The notes below the pieces were generated by a model. That model worked only from the letters and a program-made list of their open reading frames with translations, was not told where the DNA came from and did no database searches. From assembly GCA_910586825.1 (NCBI GenBank), contig CAJUJF010000014.1, positions 1 to 45,603 of the forward strand: a stretch of DNA of 45,603 bases. Reading direction: 5' to 3'. Shown piece after piece: positions 1-7,126 of the stretch. Position 1 is the stretch's first letter, and each line of letters starts with the position of its first letter. Both the position numbers and the translations under genes were made by a program. This stretch comes from an uncultured Christensenellaceae bacterium (GTDB lineage Bacteria; Bacillota; Clostridia; Christensenellales; Borkfalkiaceae).

Positions 1-44
1 AAGGACGGAGACGTTGATATTTTTGTATCAAAATCTCCGTCCTT
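1..44 (-). terminator. Terminator hairpin after tRNA-Leu
   Basis: An 11-bp perfect inverted repeat (1-11 with 34-44) encloses a second short repeat (14-19 with 26-31). It lies three bases past the CCA end of tRNA-Leu. The U-tract expected on the minus strand would fall outside the window, so termination is inferred from the stem alone. Confidence 0.6.
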
Positions 45-47
45 TTA

Positions 48-134
48 TGGTGCCGCTGACCGGACTCGGACCGGTACGGTATTTCTACCGAGGGATTTTA
101 AGTCCCTTGCGTCTGCCAGTTCCACCACAGCGGC
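48..134 (-). tRNA. tRNA-Leu (anticodon UAA)
   Basis: The minus strand folds as a class II tRNA. The acceptor stem is GCCGCTG/CAGCGGC, the anticodon loop is CTTAAAA (anticodon TAA), the variable arm is long, as is usual for Leu, and the T-arm reads GGTCCGAGTCC. The CCA end is encoded (48-50). It is last in the tRNA cluster and is separated from tRNA-Cys by an intrinsic terminator, so it depends on read-through or on a promoter that I could not identify. Confidence 0.95.
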
Positions 135-165
135 ATAAATTGAATTTTTTCGTAAAAAAGCAAAG

Positions 166-190
166 AAAAAAACCTTGGCTATTGCCAAGG
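166..190 (-). terminator. Intrinsic terminator between tRNA-Cys and tRNA-Leu
   Basis: A 7-bp stem, CCTTGGC/GCCAAGG, with a 4-nt loop (173-190) is followed on the minus strand by seven T residues (166-172). It stands directly downstream of tRNA-Cys and upstream of tRNA-Leu, so it would split the cluster unless it is leaky. Confidence 0.75.
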
Positions 191-195
191 TTTTT

Positions 196-270
196 TGGAG
201 GCGCCACCCAGATTTGAACTGGGGAGTGAGGGTTTTGCAGACCCTTGCCTTACCACTTGGCTATGGCGCC
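196..270 (-). tRNA. tRNA-Cys (anticodon GCA)
   Basis: The acceptor stem is GGCGCCA/TGGCGCC, the anticodon loop is CTGCAAA (GCA), and the CCA end is encoded. The D-arm and T-arm are regular. It is the third gene of the minus-strand cluster. Confidence 0.95.
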
Positions 271-294
271 AAAAAAACAGCGCGGATGTTTGAT

Positions 295-369
295 TGGAGC
301 GGGAAACGAGACTCGAACCCGCGACATTCACCTTGGCAAGGTGACGCTCTACCACTGAGCTATTCCCGC
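295..369 (-). tRNA. tRNA-Gly (anticodon GCC)
   Basis: The acceptor stem is GCGGGAA/TTCCCGC, the anticodon loop is TTGCCAA (GCC), the T-loop is TTCGAGT, and the CCA end is encoded. It is the second gene of the cluster. Confidence 0.95.
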
Positions 370-391
370 ATAATCAATCATCCGCACTGTA

Positions 392-467
392 TGGTGGAAG
401 CTATAGGGATCGAACCTATGACCCTCTGCTTGTAAGGCAGATGCTCTCCCGGCTGAGCTAAGCTTCC
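392..467 (-). tRNA. tRNA-Val (anticodon UAC)
   Basis: The acceptor stem is GGAAGCT/AGCTTCC, the anticodon loop is CTTACAA (TAC), and the CCA end is encoded. It is the first gene of the tRNA cluster, 13 bases from the -10 box of its promoter. Confidence 0.95.
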
Positions 468-480
468 GACTTGCTTGAAT

Positions 481-509
481 ATGATACCATAACACACGCG
501 CAAGGTCAA
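481..509 (-). promoter_or_regulatory. Promoter of the tRNA cluster
   Basis: On the minus strand, TTGACC (504-509), a 17-nt spacer and TATCAT (481-486) form a near-consensus vegetative promoter directly ahead of tRNA-Val. The rest of 468-607 shows no gene. Confidence 0.8.
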
Positions 510-607
510 GCGTTTTTTTCTTTTTTATAAAATTTTCCGAAAAATTTTTTTCGGCGGAACGTTCGTCTCCGTTATTCCATATATATTCGGAAAACTTTCT
601 TTTCGTG

Positions 608-645
608 AAAAAACGCGCTTCGGAAACTTCCGTCTCCGAAGCGCG
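608..645 (-). terminator. Terminator after rpmA
   Basis: An 11-bp GC-rich stem (614-624 with 635-645) is followed on the minus strand by six T residues. It ends the rplU-rpmA transcript. Confidence 0.85.
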
Positions 646-657
646 CAATATCTTTCT

Positions 658-924
658 TTAATAAACGCTGACTTGCTTCTTGTCTCTGCCTTTGCGCTCG
701 AACTTGACAACGCCGTCCTTTAAAGCGAAGAGCGTATCGTCCCCGCCGATGCCGACGTTATTGCCGGGATGGATCTTCGTACCGCGCTGACGGACGATGA
801 TGCTTCCAGCGAGAACCGTCTGCCCGTCCTGCCGTTTCACGCCAAGGCGTTTCGCCTCGCTGTCGCGGCCGTTATGAGAAGATCCGGTACCCTTTTTATG
901 AGCGAATAATCCGAGAAAAATCAT
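658..924 (-). CDS. rpmA: Ribosomal protein bL27
   Basis: bL27 belongs to the 50S subunit and its N-terminus reaches the peptidyl transferase centre. The 88-residue product carries the hallmark segments AHKKG near the start, NGRDSEAKRLG, VRQRGTKIHPG and the C-terminal KFERKGRDKK. The ATG at 924 was chosen because AAGGAG (933-938) sits eight bases upstream; a GTG at 933 overlaps that site. Seven residues (MIFLGLF) precede the mature AHKKG end. In Firmicutes such an extension is removed by the protease Prp. The prp gene usually lies between rplU and rpmA, but here only 46 bases separate them, so no gene fits. Confidence 0.97.
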   Translation of the reverse strand: MIFLGLFAHKKGTGSSHNGRDSEAKRLGVKRQDGQTVLAGSIIVRQRGTKIHPGNNVGIGGDDTLFALKDGVVKFERKGRDKKQVSVY

Positions 925-970
925 ATTCTGCACTCCTTATTGATTAGTAGTCGGGCAAACGCCCGTGCGG

Positions 971-1276
971 TTAAAGAGAGATCTTCTCGATCTTTACCGC
1001 GGTGAACGGCTGACGGTGACCCTGCTTCTTGCGCTCGTTCTTCTTCGCCTTATACTTAAAGACGATAATCTTCTTGAACTTATCCTGCGCCTGAACGGTT
1101 GCCGTAACTTTGGCTGCCGCCGCTTCTTTACCGACTTTCACGCCCGTATCGTCCGATACCATAAGCACGTTAAAGGAAACTTCTGCGCCCACTTCCGCGG
1201 GGAGTTTTTCCACTTTCACAACGTCGCCTTCGGAAACTTTATACTGCTTTCCGCCGTTTTCGATGATTGCGTACAT
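971..1276 (-). CDS. rplU: Ribosomal protein bL21
   Basis: bL21 is a 50S subunit protein that binds 23S rRNA. The 101-residue product opens with MYAIIENGGKQYKV, the family signature, and has the basic C-terminal stretch KAKKNERKKQGHRQ typical of L21. A strong AGGAGG lies upstream of the ATG at 1276. It is the first gene of a two-gene operon with rpmA and has its own promoter (1370-1398). In other Firmicutes this pair follows spoIVFB and rng directly. Here a plus-strand gene separates them from rng, so transcription is independent. Confidence 0.97.
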   Translation of the reverse strand: MYAIIENGGKQYKVSEGDVVKVEKLPAEVGAEVSFNVLMVSDDTGVKVGKEAAAAKVTATVQAQDKFKKIIVFKYKAKKNERKKQGHRQPFTAVKIEKISL

Positions 1277-1363
1277 TCGCTTCTACCTCCTCTTCCAGGT
1301 CTCGCAAGTTGCTTAGGCGATTCCGAATCACGGAATACTTGTAAGCCCGTCCTTAGCGGCTCG
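1277..1363 (-). ncRNA. Probable structured L21 leader RNA
   Basis: About 87 nt lie between the expected transcription start and the rplU start codon. On the minus strand they contain a perfect 6-bp hairpin, ATTCCG/CGGAAT. Firmicute rplU mRNAs often carry the ribosomal protein leader known as L21_leader, which serves autoregulation. Position and length agree; membership of that family was not tested. Confidence 0.45.
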
Positions 1364-1369
1364 TAGTTT

Positions 1370-1398
1370 AATTTAACATGCACGCGCGAAAAAGTCAA
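1370..1398 (-). promoter_or_regulatory. rplU-rpmA promoter
   Basis: On the minus strand: TTGACT (1393-1398), 17-nt spacer, TAAATT (1370-1375). Confidence 0.7.
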
Positions 1399-1468
1399 GC
1401 GGTTTTCGCGCCGAAATCGCATATATTTGAAATACTTTCGCATACTACCGACAAAAGGAGTGCAAAAC

Positions 1469-1912
1469 ATGGAACTGAAAAAGAGCGAGGAAGTCCTTGC
1501 CGAAATTCACCGCAACTGCCAGCTTGCCCTGCAATCGATCTCGGACATTCTTCCCGAAGCGGAAGACACCGAAGTGCGCGAAGAACTGATGCGCCAACAC
1601 GAGGAGTACGAACGCATCGGCGGAAAAGCCGCGATCATCGCGCGCAATAAAAACGTAGAGCTGAAAAATCCGAGCCCGATCAAGAAAGCCATGATGTGGA
1701 GCAGCATCAAAATGAACACGATGACGGACAATTCCCGCGCGCACATCGCGGAAATGATGACGCAAGGCACCGTGATGGGAATCACCGCGCTGAAATCTTC
1801 TCTCGGCGACATGAGCGACGATTACGCCGACGAAGAGATCAAAGCGCTTGCCAAAGAGCTTTTGAAAGAAGAGGAAAAATTCGAAAAAACCTGGAAGAGC
1901 ATGATCGCTTAA
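1469..1912 (+). CDS. Uncharacterised helical protein, possibly ferritin-like
   Basis: The function is not recognised. The 147-residue product is rich in Glu, Lys, Met and Ala and looks almost entirely alpha-helical, with no signal peptide or membrane segment. Spaced acidic and His residues (for example QHEEYERIG near residue 48) faintly resemble rubrerythrin or ferritin-like four-helix proteins. This is only an impression. The ATG at 1469 was chosen over an upstream in-frame ATG because AAAAGGAG (1453-1460) precedes it by eight bases. The gene stands alone on the plus strand inside an otherwise minus-strand block and is closed by a bidirectional terminator. Confidence 0.8.
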   Translation: MELKKSEEVLAEIHRNCQLALQSISDILPEAEDTEVREELMRQHEEYERIGGKAAIIARNKNVELKNPSPIKKAMMWSSIKMNTMTDNSRAHIAEMMTQGTVMGITALKSSLGDMSDDYADEEIKALAKELLKEEEKFEKTWKSMIA

Positions 1913-1928
1913 CGAATAACGACATATC

Positions 1929-1962
1929 AAAAGCGTTTCCGCAGACTGCGGAAACGCTTTTT
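1929..1962. terminator. Bidirectional terminator
   Basis: A 16-bp stem (1929-1944 with 1947-1962) is flanked by A residues on the left and T residues on the right. It can serve both the plus-strand gene ending at 1912 and rng, whose stop codon touches its right edge. Confidence 0.85.
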
Positions 1963-3455
1963 CAGTACAGGATCTGCGCGTTGTCCGGCAGGGACAACAC
2001 GCCCGAATTATCGCCGCGAATGGTAAAACGCTCTTCTTGCCATGTCGAATGCGGCACCATGTAAATGCGTTTGTCCTGCCAGACGCTCTGCAATTCCTCG
2101 CGGAAGTACCGCCCCGACAGAATCGCCTCCATCAGCCCGCGGTTGAGTTCGATCACCACGGCGCGGTACCCGTCGGCGAAGCGGTCCATGATCTCGCCGC
2201 GCAGGCGGATCGCCATATACCGATCGGAAAACACGAACCCCTGGCGCGTGCAGTGCACGCAGGGCTTTAAAAGAAATTCCGCCAAATCGTTCTCCGTGCG
2301 CTTGCGCGTAAACGTGGACAGACAGAGTTCGCTCATGGGAAGCAACCGGCATTTCGCACGATCGCCGAGCAACGCGAGCGAAAGCTCGGACTCCACCGCC
2401 GCGCAATGCTCCGGATCCGCCATGTCGATAAAATCGACGACTACGATCCCGCCGATATTGCGGAGCCGCACCTGGCGCGCAATTTCCCGCGCGGCGTACA
2501 GGTTGGTCTCGAACACCGTGCTTTCCAAATCCGATTCTCCTACGAAACTGCCGGTGTTCACGTCGATCACCGTCATCGCCTCGGTGCGGTCGATCACAAG
2601 ATAGCCGCCGTTTTTTAACGCGATATGCGGATCGGCAAGACTGTATATCTGTTCGGAAATCCCGAACTCGCTGAACATATTTCGTCCGCCCTCATAGAGC
2701 GAGACCTTTCGCTCGCTGAAATCCGACCGCATTTTAACGAGACGGATGAGTTTTTCATATAACTTGCGGTCGCCCACGTAAATTTTGTCGACGTCGCTGC
2801 CCAGAGAATCGCGCATGACTTTTACGGGAAGCTCGTATTCCCTGTACACCGCCGCCCCGACGGGCGCATTCTCCGCCGACTCTTTCACCGAACGGTACAC
2901 TTTTTTCAAATACTCGGACTCCGCTTTCAGTTTCTTGAACGGAACCGTCTCCGCCGCCGTCCGCACGATGTATCCCTGCCCCGCTTTCCTCAGTGAATCC
3001 GCCTCTCCCAAAAGGCGGGTCCGCGTCTCCCCGTCGGTAATCTTGCGGGAAATGCCCAAGAAATCCGTCTCCGGAAGAAAGATGAGATTTTTCCCCACGA
3101 ACGAGAGATCGCAACTGACTTTCGCCCCCTTGTTCCCGCGCGGAAGCTTCGTGACCTGCACGAGGATCTCGTCCCCCTCTTTCAGCGTGCGCAACGCCGA
3201 TTTGCTGTCGCCGTCATAGGATGAAAATTGAGACGCGCCCTCGTTGAGCGGAAGATAGCAGTTTTTTTCCAGCCCGCACGAAACGAACGCCGCCTGCATA
3301 CCCGCAACGACGTTCGCCACTCTGCCTTTATAGATGTTTCCGAGCAGATTCCCGCCCGCTTCATTTTCCACGCTCGCCTCGACGAGTACGCCGTCCTCTG
3401 CATAGACGGCGATCTGGACGCCGCAGAAGCGGTCGAAAAACCATTCTTTTTTCAT
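1962..3455 (-). CDS. rng: Ribonuclease E/G family endoribonuclease
   Basis: This enzyme cuts single-stranded RNA in rRNA maturation and mRNA turnover. The 497-residue product has an N-terminal S1 domain (about residues 30-120, with GNIYKGRVANVV) and the RNase E/G catalytic core. The metal-binding Asp segments are DRTEAMTVIDVNTG and VVVDFIDM. The late CVHCTRQGF fits the zinc-link position, with a CxxC. No long RNase E-type scaffold tail follows, so it is RNase G-sized. The ATG at 3455 was chosen because GGGAGA precedes it and the family N-terminus begins there. It follows spoIVFB, the usual Firmicute order. Confidence 0.93.
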   Translation of the reverse strand: MKKEWFFDRFCGVQIAVYAEDGVLVEASVENEAGGNLLGNIYKGRVANVVAGMQAAFVSCGLEKNCYLPLNEGASQFSSYDGDSKSALRTLKEGDEILVQVTKLPRGNKGAKVSCDLSFVGKNLIFLPETDFLGISRKITDGETRTRLLGEADSLRKAGQGYIVRTAAETVPFKKLKAESEYLKKVYRSVKESAENAPVGAAVYREYELPVKVMRDSLGSDVDKIYVGDRKLYEKLIRLVKMRSDFSERKVSLYEGGRNMFSEFGISEQIYSLADPHIALKNGGYLVIDRTEAMTVIDVNTGSFVGESDLESTVFETNLYAAREIARQVRLRNIGGIVVVDFIDMADPEHCAAVESELSLALLGDRAKCRLLPMSELCLSTFTRKRTENDLAEFLLKPCVHCTRQGFVFSDRYMAIRLRGEIMDRFADGYRAVVIELNRGLMEAILSGRYFREELQSVWQDKRIYMVPHSTWQEERFTIRGDNSGVLSLPDNAQILY

Positions 3456-3559
3456 TGGTCTCCCACGCGTTCCGCAACGCGGCAACGCGACTCAAAAATA
3501 CCTGTGCGGGCGTTTCCGCCCGTTTTTCCCATTCTATCACATTCCGCGGAATTTTTCAA
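3456..3559 (-). promoter_or_regulatory. rng promoter and folded leader
   Basis: On the minus strand TTGAAA (3554-3559), 17 nt, TAGAAT (3531-3536) form a promoter. The roughly 70-nt leader contains GGGCG-GAAA-CGCCC, a GNRA-type tetraloop hairpin, and a second GC-rich stem nearer the start codon. RNase E-family genes are known for 5'-UTR feedback; whether that occurs here is inference. Confidence 0.55.
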
Positions 3560-3567
3560 GCCCCTTT

Positions 3568-4416
3568 TTATAAACGTGTCAAAACGTTTCCGAGCCGCGT
3601 CCCGTAGTCCGCGGTTTCGAGCGCGGCGAACAGTTCGCCCTCGGTCAGTTCCGCGCAGAATTCTCCGTTTTCGTAAACGACGAGCACGAGATATTTTTCC
3701 CTGCTCAGATATCTGATCGCATACCCCAGCGTCTGATCCGCAGAGATGACGACCCGCCGCTCCTCCAACCCGCGCAGGAAACTCTTTTCGCGGGAATAGG
3801 AGATCCTGCCGTAACTTCCGCCGCCGCGCAGACTGCCCAACGCGCCGAACAGCAGCATGACGGAAAACGCCAGCGCCGTCCATTGCGGCGACGAAAAACA
3901 GCTGACGGCAAATACCGCCGCAACGCCCGCCGCGGTGACGAAACTCACGACGGCGCAAACCGTTTTGGCGCGGCGTTCGCCCAGCGGGGAGAGCAGGAGT
4001 TTTAAAATCCGCCCCCCGTCGAGCGGGTAGGCGGGAAGAAGATTGACTGCGAACAGAGAAAACGAGAGATGCGCCGCGACGTCGGTATAGGCGTACGTTT
4101 CCGGAAACAGCCACCAGAGCGCGACGAAGCCGAGCGCCGTCGCCGCATTGGCGAGCGGTCCTGCCAGAAGCACCCAGAGCGACTGTCGCTTACCCATGTC
4201 CGAAATATCTCCCGACACGACGGCCCCGTAAGGCATGAGCACGATCGTATCGAGAGTATATCCGTAACGCCTTGCGGCGAACGCATGCGCGCATTCGTGT
4301 TCGAGCGCGGCGATCACGGCGATTACGAAAAGCAGCAATCCGCCCGTAAACGCCGAAAGGATTCCGACAAGAAAGAACAGCGGGTGAACGCGGAGGCGCT
4401 GCTTTTTCAGCTCCAA
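3568..4416 (-). CDS. spoIVFB: Site-2-type intramembrane protease SpoIVFB
   Basis: SpoIVFB cleaves pro-sigma-K in the membrane around the forespore. The 282-residue product is polytopic and has the M50 zinc motif HECAH at residues 40-44. The second metal segment, LLPAYPLDGGR, is at 126-136 and carries the Asp ligand. The C-terminal 80 residues resemble a single CBS-like module, as in SpoIVFB. The start overlaps the end of spoIVFA by 10 bases, so the two are translationally coupled. Neighbours rng, rplU and rpmA match the spoIVF locus of other Firmicutes, which raises confidence above a generic M50 call. Confidence 0.88.
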   Translation of the reverse strand: MELKKQRLRVHPLFFLVGILSAFTGGLLLFVIAVIAALEHECAHAFAARRYGYTLDTIVLMPYGAVVSGDISDMGKRQSLWVLLAGPLANAATALGFVALWWLFPETYAYTDVAAHLSFSLFAVNLLPAYPLDGGRILKLLLSPLGERRAKTVCAVVSFVTAAGVAAVFAVSCFSSPQWTALAFSVMLLFGALGSLRGGGSYGRISYSREKSFLRGLEERRVVISADQTLGYAIRYLSREKYLVLVVYENGEFCAELTEGELFAALETADYGTRLGNVLTRL

Positions 4417-5159
4417 GCAATACCGCCGTCGCCGAGCGTATAGCAGTTAAGAAGAGAATCCCCCGAATAGAACATGACGCGCACGGAGCCCTCTCCGTCG
4501 GAGTAGGCGAGCGGAACGTTGCTCTTTACCTTCTGCCCCTCGGCAAAGTACACCGCGTCGAGACCGCTGATGATGGTCGAGAAGGTATCGGAATGTTTCA
4601 GTTCGACGGTATAGCCGCCTTCCTGCGTGCCGTTGATCGAAGCGACCTTCCCTTCGCAGGGCGCGTAGACGGAACATTTCGCGGTGAACGAAAGCACGCC
4701 CGAAGTCGAAACGGTAAGCTCCGCGTCGGTATATTCGTTGACGACGGAACCAAGTTTGAAATCGGAATAAGTGCGCGCGTCGGCTTCCGCCGCGGCGGAG
4801 TTTCCGCGGAACAGCCCGCGTACGAAGGTGTTGATCGCACTGTTCGACATGACGATGTTCGTTACGAAAATCGCGGCGCAGAGCGCGCATACGGCGACGA
4901 ATTCCCCGATCAGGACGCGGCGCGCCATTTTGGTTTTACGGTTGGCTTTGGCTGTCGGCTTGACCTCCCGTTCGATCTCGCGGCTCTCGGCATACGCGGG
5001 ATCGTCCGCCTCTTCCATGCGGTCGTTGATCTGTTCCACGAGCTGTTCGGAAAGTTCGGAATCGTTTTCGCGGGCGCGGCGCTTTTTTTCTTTGCGCTTT
5101 ACGGTCACGGTTTCTACGGGAATTTCGAGCATTTCGGCATAATTGAGTTCTTCGTTCAT
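4407..5159 (-). CDS. spoIVFA: SpoIVFA-like membrane protein with degenerate LytM domain
   Basis: In Bacillus, SpoIVFA anchors and restrains SpoIVFB until the forespore signals. The 250-residue product has a charged cytoplasmic N-terminus, one membrane segment (about residues 80-104) and a C-terminal LytM/M23-like beta domain (about 160-245). The domain keeps a single LKHSD segment, but the HxH motif of active M23 peptidases is absent (VRVMFYSG stands there), so it should not hydrolyse peptidoglycan. That is expected for SpoIVFA. An AGAGGTG site precedes the ATG. It is the first gene of the spoIVF operon, with a sigma-E-like promoter upstream. Confidence 0.85.
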   Translation of the reverse strand: MNEELNYAEMLEIPVETVTVKRKEKKRRARENDSELSEQLVEQINDRMEEADDPAYAESREIEREVKPTAKANRKTKMARRVLIGEFVAVCALCAAIFVTNIVMSNSAINTFVRGLFRGNSAAAEADARTYSDFKLGSVVNEYTDAELTVSTSGVLSFTAKCSVYAPCEGKVASINGTQEGGYTVELKHSDTFSTIISGLDAVYFAEGQKVKSNVPLAYSDGEGSVRVMFYSGDSLLNCYTLGDGGIAWS

Positions 5160-5214
5160 ATAAACACCTCTTGATAATGTAATTTCGCGGCGGGACGTTC
5201 CGACCGACTACCAT

Positions 5215-5242
5215 ATCGTATGCGCATAAATTTGCGTTTAGA
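5215..5242 (-). promoter_or_regulatory. Sigma-E-like promoter of spoIVFA
   Basis: On the minus strand TCTAAAC (5236-5242), 13 nt, CATACGAT (5215-5222). The -10 element agrees with the sigma-E form CATACANT at seven of eight positions; the -35 is weaker. The spoIVF operon belongs to the sigma-E regulon in Bacillus. Confidence 0.45.
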
Positions 5243-5322
5243 AGAAAAAAACGCCGCAGGACGCACAAATTCCGTAAAAAAAACATATTATAATGTCGGA
5301 TTTTGAATCGGCGGAAAAAGCC

Positions 5323-5351
5323 TTTACAAAGCGGCGGCGATTTGCTATAAT
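5323..5351 (+). promoter_or_regulatory. Promoter giving a leaderless mRNA
   Basis: TTTACA (5323-5328), 17 nt, TATAAT (5346-5351). Only six bases (5352-5357) separate the -10 box from the ATG at 5358, so the predicted transcription start is the A of the start codon and no Shine-Dalgarno site can be present. Confidence 0.8.
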
Positions 5352-5357
5352 TCGGGT

Positions 5358-5858
5358 ATGCGAAATAAACCGGTCATCGTAATCAACGGCTCCGGCGGCG
5401 TGGGGAAAGACACGCTGTGCGAGTGGGTAAAACAACGGATCCCGACGCGGATCGTCTCTTCGGTAGACCCGATCAAACGCCTTGCCGCGGAAGGCGGCTG
5501 GCGCGGCGAAAAAGACGAGCGCGGAAGACTGCTCCTCGTCCGGCTGAAACAGGCGTTCGTGGAATACAACGACCTTCCCCTGCGCTATCTGACGGAGGAA
5601 TATCAAAAATATCTGAAAAGCGAAGAACGGGTGATGTTCGTGCACATTCGCGAACCGAAAGAGATCGAAAAGTTCCGCGCTGCCGTAGGCGAGAATTGCA
5701 AAACCCTGCTCGTGACCCGCGACACGGGCGTTTGCTGGCACAACGATTCGGACGGCGGCGTCAACGAATACGACTACGACTATACGTTTCCAAACGACGC
5801 GCCGCTGCCCGAAGCCCGCGAAGCGTTTTATACGTTAATCGAAAAAATTCTTTCATAA
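5358..5858 (+). CDS. P-loop kinase of the nucleotide kinase type
   Basis: The substrate is not known. The 166-residue product opens with a beta strand and a Walker A loop, GSGGVGKDT (residues 11-19). The KDT ending is seen in deoxynucleotide monophosphate kinases and related small-molecule kinases. A later VFVHIRE-like strand (MFVHIREPKEIEKF) and a TRDTG segment fit the LID and base-binding regions of this fold. No membrane segment is present. The start is fixed because the P-loop begins only ten residues in and no later start is possible. It is monocistronic, on plus between two minus blocks, with a leaderless promoter. Confidence 0.8.
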   Translation: MRNKPVIVINGSGGVGKDTLCEWVKQRIPTRIVSSVDPIKRLAAEGGWRGEKDERGRLLLVRLKQAFVEYNDLPLRYLTEEYQKYLKSEERVMFVHIREPKEIEKFRAAVGENCKTLLVTRDTGVCWHNDSDGGVNEYDYDYTFPNDAPLPEAREAFYTLIEKILS

Positions 5859-5923
5859 CTTCGGAACACAATGATTGAACGAATCGGAAACGAAAAAGGT
5901 TTTAATCCGTCGCGTTAAAAAGT

Positions 5924-5957
5924 ACAGTCCGCTCTTCGCATGCGAAGAGCGGACTGT
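5924..5957. terminator. Bidirectional terminator, perfect 34-bp palindrome
   Basis: Arms of 17 bp (5924-5940, 5941-5957) meet with no spacer. T-rich sequence follows on both strands. It separates the convergent kinase and cysteine desulfurase genes. Confidence 0.8.
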
Positions 5958-6034
5958 TTGTTTCTGCTTGATCGATCCGCGGAAAAAATCCCTCACAAGC
6001 GTCTTTTCCGCGGGTGTTTTGATTTCGGATGCCG

Positions 6035-7126
6035 TCACGTTTCCAGCAAACATTCCGTGAGTTTATCGGCGGCGAAGAGAACTTCCGCTTCCGTCGTCTC
6101 TCTCCCGAACGAAAAACGGATCCCCCGTTTCGCCTCCTCTTCCCCACGCCCCATCGCCAGCATGACGTGCGACGGAAGCGCGCTGTGCGCCGAACACGCC
6201 GCGCCGCCCGCGCAGGCGATCCCGCACAGATCGAGCCGGTTTAAAAGTTCCGTTCCGCCGCGCGCGGGCGTCACGTGCAAGATCTGCGGCACGGTATTTT
6301 CGCCGTCGATCCGCACCCGATCGCCAAGCGGCGCGATGCGGTCCGTAAACGCCTTTTTCAACGCCGACGCCCTGCGGTAGAATTCCTCCCGCAATTCCTG
6401 CGCCTTTTCGAGCGCATACGAAAAAGCGACGATCCCCGCGACGTTCGGCGTCCCGCCGCGCAGTCCGCGTTCCTGCTCTCCGCCCGCGACGAACGGACGC
6501 AGTTTTACGCCCTTTTTCACGACGAGCGCGCCCGTACCTTTCAGACCGTATATCTTGTGCGCGGACAGCGAAAACGCGTCGCAGACTTTTGCGGTTTCTT
6601 TCAGATCGCACGAACCCGCCGCCTGCACGCAATCGGAAAAAAAGAGAATCCCCCGCGCGCGGCAGTATTCGGAAATCTCTCCGATCGGCTGAACGCAACC
6701 CGTTTCGTTGTTCACCGCCATCACGCAGACCATACCCGTGTCCGAGGGTAGACCTCCGAGCGCGGACACATCCGCGATCCCGCTCGGCAATACGGGGAGG
6801 ACGGACATGCCGCCCTCGCACAATTCCGCCGCCGCCAAAACCGCGCGGTGTTCGACGGCGGAGACGCAGACACGCCCCCCGCCGAGCATGCGGACCGCCC
6901 AATTATCCGCCTCCGTTCCGCCCGAAGTAAAATAGATCTCCGAAGGACGGACGCCGAGCGTATGCGCAACGCGGTCGCGCGCTTCGGAAAGGGCGTACGC
7001 CGCGGTCCTGCCGTACGCGTGCAGAGAATCGGGATTGCCGAAATTCTCCGTCAGACAGGGCAGCGTTTTTTCCAGCACCTCGGGATCGACGGGCGTCGTC
7101 GCCGCATAGTCGAGATAGGCTTTCAC
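6035..7126 (-). CDS. Cysteine desulfurase (IscS/NifS family)
   Basis: This PLP enzyme converts cysteine to alanine and passes a persulfide on for Fe-S clusters, thiolation or tRNA modification. The 363-residue product has the opening YLDYAATTP, the PLP-binding Lys191 in SAHKIYG, the cofactor Asp165 and the active Cys311 in the short loop GGAACSAHS. It starts with GTG at 7126, which overlaps the TGA of tcdA (GTGA), with GGGAGA upstream, so translation is coupled. No iscU or thiI is adjacent. The coupling with TcdA recalls the E. coli csdA-csdE-csdL (tcdA) cluster and suggests supply for tRNA modification, which is inference. Confidence 0.92.
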   Translation of the reverse strand: MKAYLDYAATTPVDPEVLEKTLPCLTENFGNPDSLHAYGRTAAYALSEARDRVAHTLGVRPSEIYFTSGGTEADNWAVRMLGGGRVCVSAVEHRAVLAAAELCEGGMSVLPVLPSGIADVSALGGLPSDTGMVCVMAVNNETGCVQPIGEISEYCRARGILFFSDCVQAAGSCDLKETAKVCDAFSLSAHKIYGLKGTGALVVKKGVKLRPFVAGGEQERGLRGGTPNVAGIVAFSYALEKAQELREEFYRRASALKKAFTDRIAPLGDRVRIDGENTVPQILHVTPARGGTELLNRLDLCGIACAGGAACSAHSALPSHVMLAMGRGEEEAKRGIRFSFGRETTEAEVLFAADKLTECLLET

